The position numbers and the translations under genes were made by a program. Of a DNA stretch of 33,932 nucleotides, positions 1-6,853 are shown piece by piece. This DNA is from Oceanospirillales bacterium. Its GTDB lineage: Bacteria; Pseudomonadota; Gammaproteobacteria; Xanthomonadales; SZUA-38. How positions within the stretch are numbered: position 1 is the stretch's first letter; each line of letters opens with the position of its first letter. Location of the stretch: assembly GCA_003233095.1 (NCBI GenBank), contig QIKT01000165.1, positions 1-33,932 of the forward strand, given 5' to 3'. The notes below the pieces were generated by a model. The model was not told where the DNA came from, made no database searches, and saw only the letters and a program-made list of their open reading frames with translations.

Positions 1-226
1 GATTCGACGGTTGTTGAACCAGTCCACCCAGGTCAGTGTTGCCTGCTACACATCCTCAAGTCCACGCCAAGGGCCGTCTTTGTGAATGACCCCCTGCCTT
101 GTTGATCCAGGATCTCAGTGTTTCCGGGATACAGCCGATCTTTGTGGCAACCGACTGAATGGTGGCCCAGCGAGATGAATGGTCATGTTCGCTGGTCAAG
201 ACCAGTCGAACCGCGCGTTCCCGACA
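1..226 (-). pseudogene. Decayed, internally deleted IS3-family transposase remnant
   Basis: Read on the minus strand from 226 downwards, the sequence encodes an OrfA-like start (CRERAVRLVL, then RWATIQSVATKIGCIPETLR), the helix-turn-helix part of IS3-type OrfA. Near position 90-95 it jumps, with a frame change, to the extreme C-terminus of OrfB (VIHKDGPWRGLEDV, then QATLTWVDWFNNRRI), the end of the DDE integrase domain. An in-frame TAG at 46-48 breaks the OrfB part. Nearly all of OrfB, including the catalytic DDE residues, is missing, so the remnant cannot encode a transposase. It continues beyond the left edge of the window. Family assignment is from recognised motifs. The exact IS group and the element end (somewhere near 226-240) are not resolved. 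Confidence 0.8.
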
Positions 227-301
227 GGCTGCTAGAGTATTCCCTCTAACCAGAGCGGATAGACTGCCCCATATTTCAGAATCCGAGGCGAGAGAGCAGC
301 G

Positions 302-1072
302 ATGAAACGAGTTATTTTCAACCAGAAAGGCGGTGTTGGAAAATCAACAATTGTCTGCAATCTTGCAGCGATCAGTGCCGAACGAGGCCTGACAACCGCA
401 GTCATCGACCTCGACCCTCAGGGCAACTCCAGTCAGTATCTGATGGGGGAAGATTGGCAGCAGCAAGAGACCAATGTGGCCCGTTACTTCGAGAAGACTC
501 TGGGGTTCAAACTGGCTGAGTCTGATCCGGCTGATTTCTGCGTTGAGACACAATTCGAACGCTTGTGGATCATGCCCTCATCAATGGAATTGAACGACCT
601 GCAGTCGAAGCTGGAGGCCAAGCACAAGATTTACAAACTGCGTGACGCGCTTGATCAGCTGCTCGATCAGGTTGACTGCATCTACATTGATACGCCGCCT
701 GCCTTCAATTTCTATACGCTCTCCGCTCTGATTGCCGCCGATCGATGCCTCATCCCGTTTGACTGTGACGAATTTTCTCGCAAGGCCTTGTATCAGCTGA
801 TGGGTAATGTGGCAGAAACTCGGGAAGATCATCATCCTGATCTGGCGATCGAGGGCATTATTGTCAATCAGTATCAGCCTCGCTCAAATTTGCCGAGACG
901 CATGGTGCAGGATTTGAAAGATGATGGTTTGCCTGTGTTCGAGAGCACGATTTCATCTTCGGTGGTGGTCAAGGAGTCACACGAAGCGTCGTCTCCATTG
1001 ATTCATTATCGCCCGACACACAAATTGTCTCTTGAGTTTGAAGCTTTGTATGACGAAATGAATTCTCAGTAA
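302..1072 (+). CDS. Orphan ParA/Soj-family P-loop ATPase
   Basis: 256 residues. The deviant Walker A box KGGVGKST lies at residues 9-16, with signature Lys9 and Lys14. Walker A'/switch I (IDLDPQGNSS) is near 35-44, and the Walker B strand (IYIDTPPAF) follows in the middle of the protein. ParA ATPases dimerise on ATP, bind DNA non-specifically and position cargo such as plasmids, chromosomes or protein complexes. No ParB-like gene follows: the next gene is convergent, so this is an orphan ParA whose cargo cannot be told from context. A purine-rich stretch (gaggcgagagag) lies just upstream of the ATG. The gene starts about 75 bp after the decayed IS3 remnant, so its original upstream neighbour may have been lost. 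The family is sure; the role is unknown. Confidence 0.9.
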   Translation: MKRVIFNQKGGVGKSTIVCNLAAISAERGLTTAVIDLDPQGNSSQYLMGEDWQQQETNVARYFEKTLGFKLAESDPADFCVETQFERLWIMPSSMELNDLQSKLEAKHKIYKLRDALDQLLDQVDCIYIDTPPAFNFYTLSALIAADRCLIPFDCDEFSRKALYQLMGNVAETREDHHPDLAIEGIIVNQYQPRSNLPRRMVQDLKDDGLPVFESTISSSVVVKESHEASSPLIHYRPTHKLSLEFEALYDEMNSQ

Positions 1073-1103
1073 ATCCGCTGTGCTTGCGATTCGCTTGCCT
1101 GGA

Positions 1104-1832
1104 TCAGGCTTGCTTGTGACGAGCTTCGAACTGATCTTCTATCATCCGTGCATACTGGTCAACGGGTTGATCCTGATGCGCATAGACAAATAGCATGCCT
1201 TGTGGAATGTGGCTTACCAGCGCATTGATGTCACGATTGATGCCTGAGGGCAGTTCGCTATCGCGGCCTGGAATCATCATCACGGTAAATTGTTCACCGC
1301 CATCCAGTGTGACCACCAGATGCAGCGATTCAACACCGTCAATAACACAGGTGGTCAAATAGGTCACATCGGCGATGCCACCGTCAAAGGCCAACCCCAG
1401 TTTGTCAAACACAGCGTGCTGTTCATCCACCTGGGTCACGTTGTGATCAGCTGTCGTGTCGTGATTGTATTTATCGTGGTGGGCCATGTGGGCCATGAAC
1501 ACGGCAGCATCCGCGCTGCGTGAGCCCTGAGGCAGGATGCTGATCAGTCCGACTGCCAACACCATCGCTGCGGCCAGTGACACTGATTTGAGTACCCACG
1601 AATGGATTGAACGGCTCGGTTTCTGCGGGTTCTGGTCGTGACAGGCCTGAAGAATCTCGTCTCGTCGATCGTCTACCGGCACAGTCATAGCGCCCTTAAG
1701 GCGTGCTTCAAACTGCAGCGCGTCTCGATGTCGCTGCGCCAGGCTCAAATCCTGACGTCGAGCCTCCACGAATTCGGGATTATCCGAGTGTGGATCGGCG
1801 CCTAGCAATGTGTCGAAGTTTTTGTCGTTCAT
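1104..1832 (-). CDS. DUF3379-family membrane protein (anti-sigma-like)
   Basis: 242 residues from the ATG at 1832. The N-terminal part is cytoplasmic and hydrophilic (FVEARRQDLSLAQ, then LKGAMTVPVDD). One membrane segment follows (VLKSVSLAAAMVLAVGLISIL), then a His-rich periplasmic stretch (MAHMAHHDKYNH) and a C-terminal domain. This matches the layout of DUF3379 proteins, which in other Gammaproteobacteria usually sit directly after an ECF sigma factor gene and are suspected anti-sigma factors. No sigma factor gene is present here. The open frame extends upstream to 2012, but the extra codons run into a palindromic MITE-like element (1899-2045), so the later Met, giving a typical DUF3379 N-terminus, is preferred. 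No strong ribosome binding site precedes it. Whether the gene is still expressed is unclear. Confidence 0.75.
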   Translation of the reverse strand: MNDKNFDTLLGADPHSDNPEFVEARRQDLSLAQRHRDALQFEARLKGAMTVPVDDRRDEILQACHDQNPQKPSRSIHSWVLKSVSLAAAMVLAVGLISILPQGSRSADAAVFMAHMAHHDKYNHDTTADHNVTQVDEQHAVFDKLGLAFDGGIADVTYLTTCVIDGVESLHLVVTLDGGEQFTVMMIPGRDSELPSGINRDINALVSHIPQGMLFVYAHQDQPVDQYARMIEDQFEARHKQA

Positions 1833-1894
1833 GGTCTGTGTTAGCAAGTCCTGATGAGTGCGGCGACCTCTCGTGGGCTGATGTGTCGGATCAC

Positions 1895-2049
1895 TGTTGG
1901 GAACCTCTAGAAGAAACCTATCTGCGCGATCCGATTGCGGCGTTGCGCGGTGCTCGGAATTCTCATGTACTGCCAAGTACACTGCGGTTCCTGTGCTCCG
2001 TGCGCCTTGCACTCGAACCGCTCGCTACGGTTTCTAGTGGTTCCCTGTT
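1895..2049. repeat. 147-bp MITE-like palindromic element with TGTT target duplication
   Basis: The element spans 1899-2045. Its left end GGGAACCTCTAGAAGAAACC (1899-1918) is mirrored by the right end GGTTTCTAGTGGTTCCC (2029-2045). TGTT occurs directly outside both ends (1895-1898 and 2046-2049), as expected for a 4-bp target-site duplication. The interior is also nearly palindromic. A central hairpin at 1956-1991 pairs GGAA with TTCC and GTAC with GTAC, and outer arms (about 1941-1955 and 1992-2014) continue the pairing. No transposase is encoded. It lies about 67 bp upstream of the DUF3379 start codon. Short non-autonomous elements of this sort are known in many Gammaproteobacteria; the parent transposon is not identified here. 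Confidence 0.75.
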
Positions 2050-2200
2050 GATCCTGACATACCATCATAGACCTGTTTCAGATCGTTTCGCTTTCAGAAG
2101 ATGTTATTTTTTTGTAAAGATCCGCATAGCCCGTCCCGGACTGTCGAACAGGGCAGAGATTATCATAAATTGAAGTGTCTTGACCGGGCCGTCAGAGGGG

Positions 2201-2250
2201 GCGTATTTGCCATCTCAATCCAATCCGCTTAAGACTTGTTCAGAGGCTCC
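2201..2250. repeat. 50-bp repeat, copy 1 (IS-end-like)
   Basis: This stretch begins GCGTATTT and ends GACTTGTTCAGAGGCTCC. It matches 21076-21123 with identical ends and a more diverged middle. Read on the minus strand, the conserved block starts GGAGCCTCTGAACAAGTC, which resembles an insertion-sequence terminal inverted repeat. No transposase adjoins it. It lies 19 bp past the nrdJb stop codon. The second copy lies immediately past the stop codon of a TonB receptor gene, in the same orientation. Confidence 0.6.
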
Positions 2251-2268
2251 CTAGCAGACGGGAGTCAT

Positions 2269-2976
2269 TCAGCCGCATTTGGAATTGCCGCAGGACAGGC
2301 AAGTCTCGCAGCCATCCATCAGGATCATGGCTTTGGTATTGCACTTGTAGCACAGCGTGGCGGATTCGGGATAGTTGTTATCCGAATCTTCGGCGCCGAC
2401 TACAACCGGAGTCGCTGCCAGCGCGATCTGCTGATGTTTCATCTGGATCAGCTCTTGCTCCTCTGGTGTGAGCTCATCGCTCTGCATCATGCCCAGTTTG
2501 ATCAGGTGACGTTCAATCACGGCACCGATCTCGGCGACCAGTGAGGGCATGAATTTGCCTCCGGACCTGAAATAGCCACCGCGCGGGTCAAATACGGCTT
2601 GCAGTTCTTCGGACAGGAAGGTCACATCACCCCCCTTGCGAAAGACCGAAGACATGACCCGAGTTAGCGCAACAATCCACTGGAAATGGTCCATGTTCTT
2701 GGAGTTGATGAATATCTCGAATGGGCGACGTGCCTCATGTTCCGTCCCCTGGTTCAGGACGATGTCATTGATCGTCACGTACAGGGCGTGCTCGTCCAAC
2801 GGCGTGCGAATCTTGTAGGTCGAGCCTTCCAGCGACTCCAGACCTTCGGGTCGTTTGACCTCTTCGGTCATGTGGATGACTTCGGGCTTTTTCTCGACGC
2901 CCGGTTCAACAACTGTTTCGAGCTCGGCTGTGACCACTTTGTAATTGACGATCTTACTTTGAATTTTTACTGCCAT
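2269..2976 (-). CDS. nrdJb: Class II ribonucleotide reductase, C-terminal subunit NrdJb
   Basis: 235 residues. This is the separate C-terminal part of an adenosylcobalamin-dependent ribonucleotide reductase, as in Pseudomonas where the enzyme is split into NrdJa and NrdJb. The C-terminus is Cys-rich (CYKC, then CETCLSCGNSKC), the usual shuttle and zinc-binding tail that re-reduces the active-site disulphide after each turnover. The middle carries the conserved TSCPD-type stretch (LYVTINDI through RRPFEIFINSKN to GGDVTFLSEEL). It starts 54 bp after the nrdJa stop on the same strand, so the two are very likely co-transcribed. There is only a weak purine stretch before the ATG. The split is ancestral in some lineages, so it is not treated as a frameshift. 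Confidence 0.92.
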   Translation of the reverse strand: MAVKIQSKIVNYKVVTAELETVVEPGVEKKPEVIHMTEEVKRPEGLESLEGSTYKIRTPLDEHALYVTINDIVLNQGTEHEARRPFEIFINSKNMDHFQWIVALTRVMSSVFRKGGDVTFLSEELQAVFDPRGGYFRSGGKFMPSLVAEIGAVIERHLIKLGMMQSDELTPEEQELIQMKHQQIALAATPVVVGAEDSDNNYPESATLCYKCNTKAMILMDGCETCLSCGNSKCG

Positions 2977-3030
2977 GACGTTGTTCTCGATGCATGCCGG
3001 TGCTCCCGGTCGGGTCTGTTGGTTGGTGAG

Positions 3031-5157
3031 TCAGAATTTTCCGTAGTAGCCTTCTTTGAGGGCATCGTACAGGTTGGCGGCTGTGTGCATTTCGCCGTCA
3101 TACTCCACTTCTTCGTCGCCACGCAGTTCAACGATGGTGTCGTCATCAAGCACAAACTGATAGGTGGTGTTCTTCAGGTCATCTTCCTTAACCAGGACGC
3201 CCTGGAAGGCCTCGGGATTGAAGCGGAACGTGGTGCAGCCCTTCAGGCCGCGGCTGTGTGCGTAGGTATAGAGTTGTTTGAACTCTTCGTACGGCTGATC
3301 AGTGGGCACGTTGACGGTCTTGGAGATCGACGAATCGATCCATTTCTGTGCTGCCGCCTGAATGTCGACGTGTTCCTTGGGCATGATCTCGTCGGATGAA
3401 GCGAAGTAATCAGGCAGGCTGTTGGGGTCGGCTTTCTCATCGACCAGGGAGCGATAGGCCAACAACTCATACGAGTAGACCTCGACCTTTTCCTTGCTCT
3501 TCTTGCCTTCGCGGATAACGTTTCGCGAGTAGTGGTGCGCAAAGCTGGGTTCAATGCCGTTGCTGACATTGTTGCCCAGCGACAGCGAAATGGTGCCGGT
3601 GGGTGCAATCGAGGTGTGATGCGTGAAGCGTGCGCCTTCCTGCTCGATTTCGGCGACCAGTTCCGGGGCGACACTGGCCACCTGACGCATGTAGTTGGAA
3701 TAGCGTGCGTGCAGAACGCGTCCTTTGACGACGTCACCGACCTTGATCCCATCGGCCTTCATTTCCGGCCGCTTGCGCATCAATTCTGGGGTGATTGTAA
3801 ACTCTTCATCCATGATCGGGGCCGGACCCTTTTCACGGGCCAGTTCGAGCGCAGTCTGCCAGCCGGTCACCGCCATTTCTCGAGAGACCATATCGGTAAA
3901 CTTCAGCGAGTCGGGGCTGCCATAGCGCATTTTCAGCATGGTCAGAGTGGACCCGAGGCCCAGAAAGCCCATGCCGTGACGACGCTTGCGGAAAATTTCG
4001 TCACGCTGCCTGGAGAGTGGGAGGCCGTTGATTTCGACGACGTTATCGAGCATTCGAGTAAAGATACGAACGGTTTCCTGATATTCCTCGATGTTGAAGC
4101 ACGCCTTGGAGGTGAACGGATGATCAACGAAACGGGTCAGGTTGATGGATCCGAGCAGGCATGATCCGTAGGGCGGCAAAGGTTGCTCACCACAGGGGTT
4201 GGTTGCACGAATATCCTCGCAGAACCAGTTGTTGTTCATGTTGTTGACCCGGTCGATGAGGATGAATCCGGGTTCGGCAAAGTCATAGGTCGAGGACATG
4301 ATGCTGTCCCACAGGCCGCGTGCCCGTACAAGGTTATAGACGCGGCAGCCAACTTGGCCTTGTTCATTGGTCACATACCCATCGTGAATGGGCCAGTCAC
4401 GCCAGATGACATGCTCGGAGTCAGTCAGGTCGATCTCACCGGATTCCTTGTCCAGAATCGGGAAGACCAATGGCCATTCGGTGTCCTCACGAACGGCCTG
4501 CATGAAGTCATCGGTGATCAGCAGTGACAGGTTGAACTGTCTGAGCCGGCCATCTTCACGCTTGGCACGGATGAATTCCCGGACATCCGGGTGTGAGACG
4601 TCAAAGGTGGCCATCTGAGCACCGCGGCGCCCGCCCGCTGATGAGACGGTAAAACACATCTTGTCATAGATGTCCATGAACGACAGCGGACCAGAGGTAT
4701 ACGCCCCAGCGCCAGAGACATAGGCGCCGCGTGGTCTCAGAGTCGAGAACTCATAGCCAATGCCGCAGCCGGCTTTCAGTGTCAGCCCGGCTTCGTGCAC
4801 TTTTTCCAGGATGCCGTCCATCGAATCGGTGACAATGCCCGAAACAGTACAGTTGATGGTGGATGTGGCGGGTTTGTGTTCCCGCGCGCCGGCGTTGGAG
4901 GTGATCCGCCCAGCCGGGATGGCACCGTGGCGCAGGGCCCACAGAAATCGTTCGTACCAGTGTTCGCGGTCCTCGGCATTCTCAACCTCGCACAGTGCGC
5001 GAGCCACTCGTTGATAGGTGCCGTCAATATCCTGATCGACGATCTTGCCGTCTTTGGTCTTCAGGCGATACTTCTTGTCCCAGATGTCTTTGGATGCTGC
5101 TTGTATTGGTATGGATACTCCACCGGTATCCTGTGCCTTTAGATGGGCGCTGCTCAT
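3031..5157 (-). CDS. nrdJa: Class II (B12-dependent) ribonucleotide reductase, catalytic subunit NrdJa
   Basis: 708 residues from the ATG at 5157. It reduces ribonucleotides to deoxyribonucleotides using adenosylcobalamin, independently of oxygen. The active site is visible: NPCGE gives the thiyl-radical Cys322 and Glu324. Cys333 (PPYGSC), eleven residues on, and Cys103 (INCTVSG) match the reducible Cys pair of the family. Cys641 (LKGCTTF) lies near the end. The frame also opens at 5181, but that ATG has no ribosome binding site, whereas AGGGGA lies 9 bp before the chosen start. The protein is the large half of a split enzyme; NrdJb follows 54 bp downstream. The promoter upstream carries two NrdR-like boxes. 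Confidence 0.95.
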   Translation of the reverse strand: MSSAHLKAQDTGGVSIPIQAASKDIWDKKYRLKTKDGKIVDQDIDGTYQRVARALCEVENAEDREHWYERFLWALRHGAIPAGRITSNAGAREHKPATSTINCTVSGIVTDSMDGILEKVHEAGLTLKAGCGIGYEFSTLRPRGAYVSGAGAYTSGPLSFMDIYDKMCFTVSSAGGRRGAQMATFDVSHPDVREFIRAKREDGRLRQFNLSLLITDDFMQAVREDTEWPLVFPILDKESGEIDLTDSEHVIWRDWPIHDGYVTNEQGQVGCRVYNLVRARGLWDSIMSSTYDFAEPGFILIDRVNNMNNNWFCEDIRATNPCGEQPLPPYGSCLLGSINLTRFVDHPFTSKACFNIEEYQETVRIFTRMLDNVVEINGLPLSRQRDEIFRKRRHGMGFLGLGSTLTMLKMRYGSPDSLKFTDMVSREMAVTGWQTALELAREKGPAPIMDEEFTITPELMRKRPEMKADGIKVGDVVKGRVLHARYSNYMRQVASVAPELVAEIEQEGARFTHHTSIAPTGTISLSLGNNVSNGIEPSFAHHYSRNVIREGKKSKEKVEVYSYELLAYRSLVDEKADPNSLPDYFASSDEIMPKEHVDIQAAAQKWIDSSISKTVNVPTDQPYEEFKQLYTYAHSRGLKGCTTFRFNPEAFQGVLVKEDDLKNTTYQFVLDDDTIVELRGDEEVEYDGEMHTAANLYDALKEGYYGKF

Positions 5158-5249
5158 GCTAAGGGTTCCCCTGACGTTCATATTGTTATCGTTATAGGCT
5201 ACTGGTTTTGTATGGTTCTACCATTTGTAGCGGTTCGAAAATGTTGCAG

Positions 5250-5265
5250 CCACTACATGTTGTGG
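5250..5265 (-). promoter_or_regulatory. NrdR box 1 (start-proximal)
   Basis: CCACTACATGTTGTGG matches most positions of the NrdR consensus acaCwAtATaTwGtgt and is itself nearly palindromic. It lies just downstream of the predicted -10 element of the nrdJ promoter, over the expected transcription start. NrdR is the ATP/dATP-sensing repressor of ribonucleotide reductase genes. Confidence 0.75.
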
Positions 5266-5274
5266 CCGTAAACA

Positions 5275-5303
5275 AGGTTAGACCTGCCATGTAGTGTTGT
5301 CAA
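5275..5303 (-). promoter_or_regulatory. Sigma-70 promoter of nrdJab
   Basis: On the minus strand, a perfect -35 TTGACA (5298-5303) is followed by a 17-bp spacer and a -10 TAACCT (5275-5280). The predicted start is near 5268, about 110 bp upstream of the chosen nrdJa ATG. NrdR box 2 fills the spacer. Confidence 0.7.
5282..5297 (-). promoter_or_regulatory. NrdR box 2 (promoter spacer)
   Basis: The half-site ATGTAGTGT fits the right half of the NrdR consensus well; the left half is poor. It starts exactly 32 bp from box 1, the three-helical-turn spacing typical of paired NrdR boxes, and lies between the -35 and -10 elements. Assignment rests on the spacing and the position as much as on the sequence. 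Confidence 0.6.
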
Positions 5304-5584
5304 ATATTTTTTAGGCAAAGGAAATCAGCGGCTTGCAGAGTGGTCTTGATGTGGTTCGGTAACAGTGATGGGCTTGTCATTGATCCATGTTTCGACTCTG
5401 TGATAGCGGTCTCAATCCCCGTTGAACAGGCTGCAATCACGCAGTGAACATCGTCGAACGAGTGCTTCAAGTGCGGCTTTGTGCTGTGATCGGATATTTC
5501 CGAGCTTGTATTATGCCGATGTTGAGCGATATAGTCATTAGCTGGTTCTTGATGAACTCAATAAGATTTCCGGGAATTTCTGAC
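5304..5584. other. Intergenic region between divergent nrdJ and binding-protein genes
   Basis: 281 bp between the nrdJ promoter and the start of the plus-strand binding-protein gene. Short AT-rich stretches, such as TATTAT near 5510, could be -10 elements for the plus-strand gene, but no well-spaced -35 is seen. No coding frame, riboswitch or repeat is recognised. Confidence 0.4.
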
Positions 5585-6484
5585 ATGACCGCCTTGACCA
5601 TCGTCTCGCGCCCCCGTCGTTCGCTGGTGTTGCTGTTTGTTCTGTTGCCTGCTCTGGCTGTGGCTCAATCCAGCCTGGATAGCTACAGTGATCTGGTGGC
5701 CAACCGAGCCTATATGTACGACCTTTCCACGCTGTACAGCAGGCAGCAGAACATCGCAATCAATCAGACCATCTCTACCGCGACCGAAGCCATTGCAGCG
5801 GTGTCGGAGGGTCGTGTTGACATGGCGTCAATCAGCCGCAACCTGAGGCAAGGTGATTCGGTCGAGCGGATGGCGACTGCCATTCCTGTCGCTTGGGATG
5901 CGCTGACAGTCATTGTGCACCCTGACAATCCGATCAACAATATCAGTCTCGAGCAACTCTATGACCTGTATACCGGTCAGATCACCAACTGGTCGTCATT
6001 CGGTATTGATCCGGGGCCGATCACACTGGTGACACAGCAAGGGGAAGCCGCAGGGCCTGATTATAACCTGAGAGAAATTCTGCTCGGCAGCACCAGCATT
6101 CCCCTGTCCAGCACGCTACAGGTTGCTGACTCCGAGGCAGTCATTGCCGAGGTGGAGAAAAACCTGCAAGCCATGGCCGTGATGAACTATTCCACGATCA
6201 GGTTACGCAGTATTCGTCTACTGGCGCTGAATCAGATACCGGTCTCACCACAAACCATCCAGTCCGGTGACTATCTGCTGGCGGTGCCACTGTATCTGGT
6301 CGTCCGCGACGATGGACGCAACAGTCGCGATGTACGTCGTCTGGTCCGGTTTTTTTCCAGTTCCAGTGCCAAGAACGTGATGCGACGCAACGGGGTGACA
6401 CCCTATTCGGATGCCATAGGTTTGTCCTCTGTTGCCCTGGACAGATCACGGATCATGCAGCAGGTCAGGCGGCGAACTCAGTAG
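5585..6484 (+). CDS. Periplasmic PstS-like (PBP-like) substrate-binding protein
   Basis: 299 residues from the ATG at 5585. A clear signal peptide opens it: RPRR, a hydrophobic core (LVLLFVLLPALA) and an AVAQ cleavage site near residue 29. The mature part follows the phosphate-binding-protein-like fold: a search-and-bind region (ISTATEAIAAVSEGRVDMASISR), the hinge (AIPVAWDALTVIVHPDNP) and the stretch ISLEQLYDLYTGQITNWSSFG, which is the hallmark of PstS-type and related stand-alone proteins. No ABC permease or ATPase genes adjoin it, so it may act alone, for instance as an anion-binding or signalling protein, rather than in a Pst transporter. Longer starts at 5444 and 5551 would bury the signal peptide, so the later ATG is preferred. 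Ligand unknown. Confidence 0.8.
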   Translation: MTALTIVSRPRRSLVLLFVLLPALAVAQSSLDSYSDLVANRAYMYDLSTLYSRQQNIAINQTISTATEAIAAVSEGRVDMASISRNLRQGDSVERMATAIPVAWDALTVIVHPDNPINNISLEQLYDLYTGQITNWSSFGIDPGPITLVTQQGEAAGPDYNLREILLGSTSIPLSSTLQVADSEAVIAEVEKNLQAMAVMNYSTIRLRSIRLLALNQIPVSPQTIQSGDYLLAVPLYLVVRDDGRNSRDVRRLVRFFSSSSAKNVMRRNGVTPYSDAIGLSSVALDRSRIMQQVRRRTQ

Positions 6485-6486
6485 CA

Positions 6487-6751
6487 GTGAGCAGACACTC
6501 TGATCGTTCGGTCGTTGCAGTCAGTTTCGACCTGGACGATACGCTTTGGCCTATTGCTCCTGCCATCGAACAGGCCGAGAGAGGCCTGCATCGTTTTTTG
6601 TCGAATACTGCCCTCGAATCACCCAGCAGATGGGTTGTCAGGCGGTCTCCGATCATCGTCAACAGGTGGCGGAACAGCATCCGGATGCAATATGGCCGCG
6701 ATCGTCACGCTGTGTCAGTTGCCCGCCCTCCTTGACGCTTTGAACGCCTGA
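6487..6751 (+). pseudogene. Truncated, frameshifted HAD-superfamily hydrolase
   Basis: Starting at a GTG three bases after the preceding stop codon, the frame encodes the HAD motif I (VSFDLDDTLWPIAPAIEQAE) with both Asp residues. At a run of six T (6594-6599) the coding sense moves to another frame, which continues plausibly as FFVEYCPRITQQMG and then QQVAEQHPDA. It then degenerates and stops near 6743-6751. The cap region and motifs II-IV that complete a HAD active site are absent, so no working enzyme can be made. The homologous family is a roughly 230-residue putative phosphatase, so only the first third remains. Confidence 0.7.
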
Positions 6752-6853
6752 TACGAACGCCCGAAAGGGCTTTGTAATTAACGTGGTCTTCGTCCTGATC
6801 TGGCATACTGTCGCCTGTTCTCAAGGTGACCATGTCGCGACAGGAATGATGCC

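Noticed and set aside
1833-2012. N-terminal extension of the DUF3379 frame
   Set aside because: The codons lie in a palindromic MITE-like element and show no conserved protein features; the ATG at 1832 gives a normal family N-terminus.
1703-2173. 156-codon plus-strand frame
   Set aside because: It is antisense to the DUF3379 gene and crosses the palindromic element; no domain is recognisable and no ribosome binding site is seen.
2977-3030. Possible frameshift separating nrdJa from nrdJb
   Set aside because: The enzyme is naturally split in Pseudomonas and others, and both halves have normal ends and lengths.
3532-4164. 210-codon plus-strand frame opposite nrdJa
   Set aside because: It is a shadow of a strongly coding gene on the other strand; no recognisable motifs.
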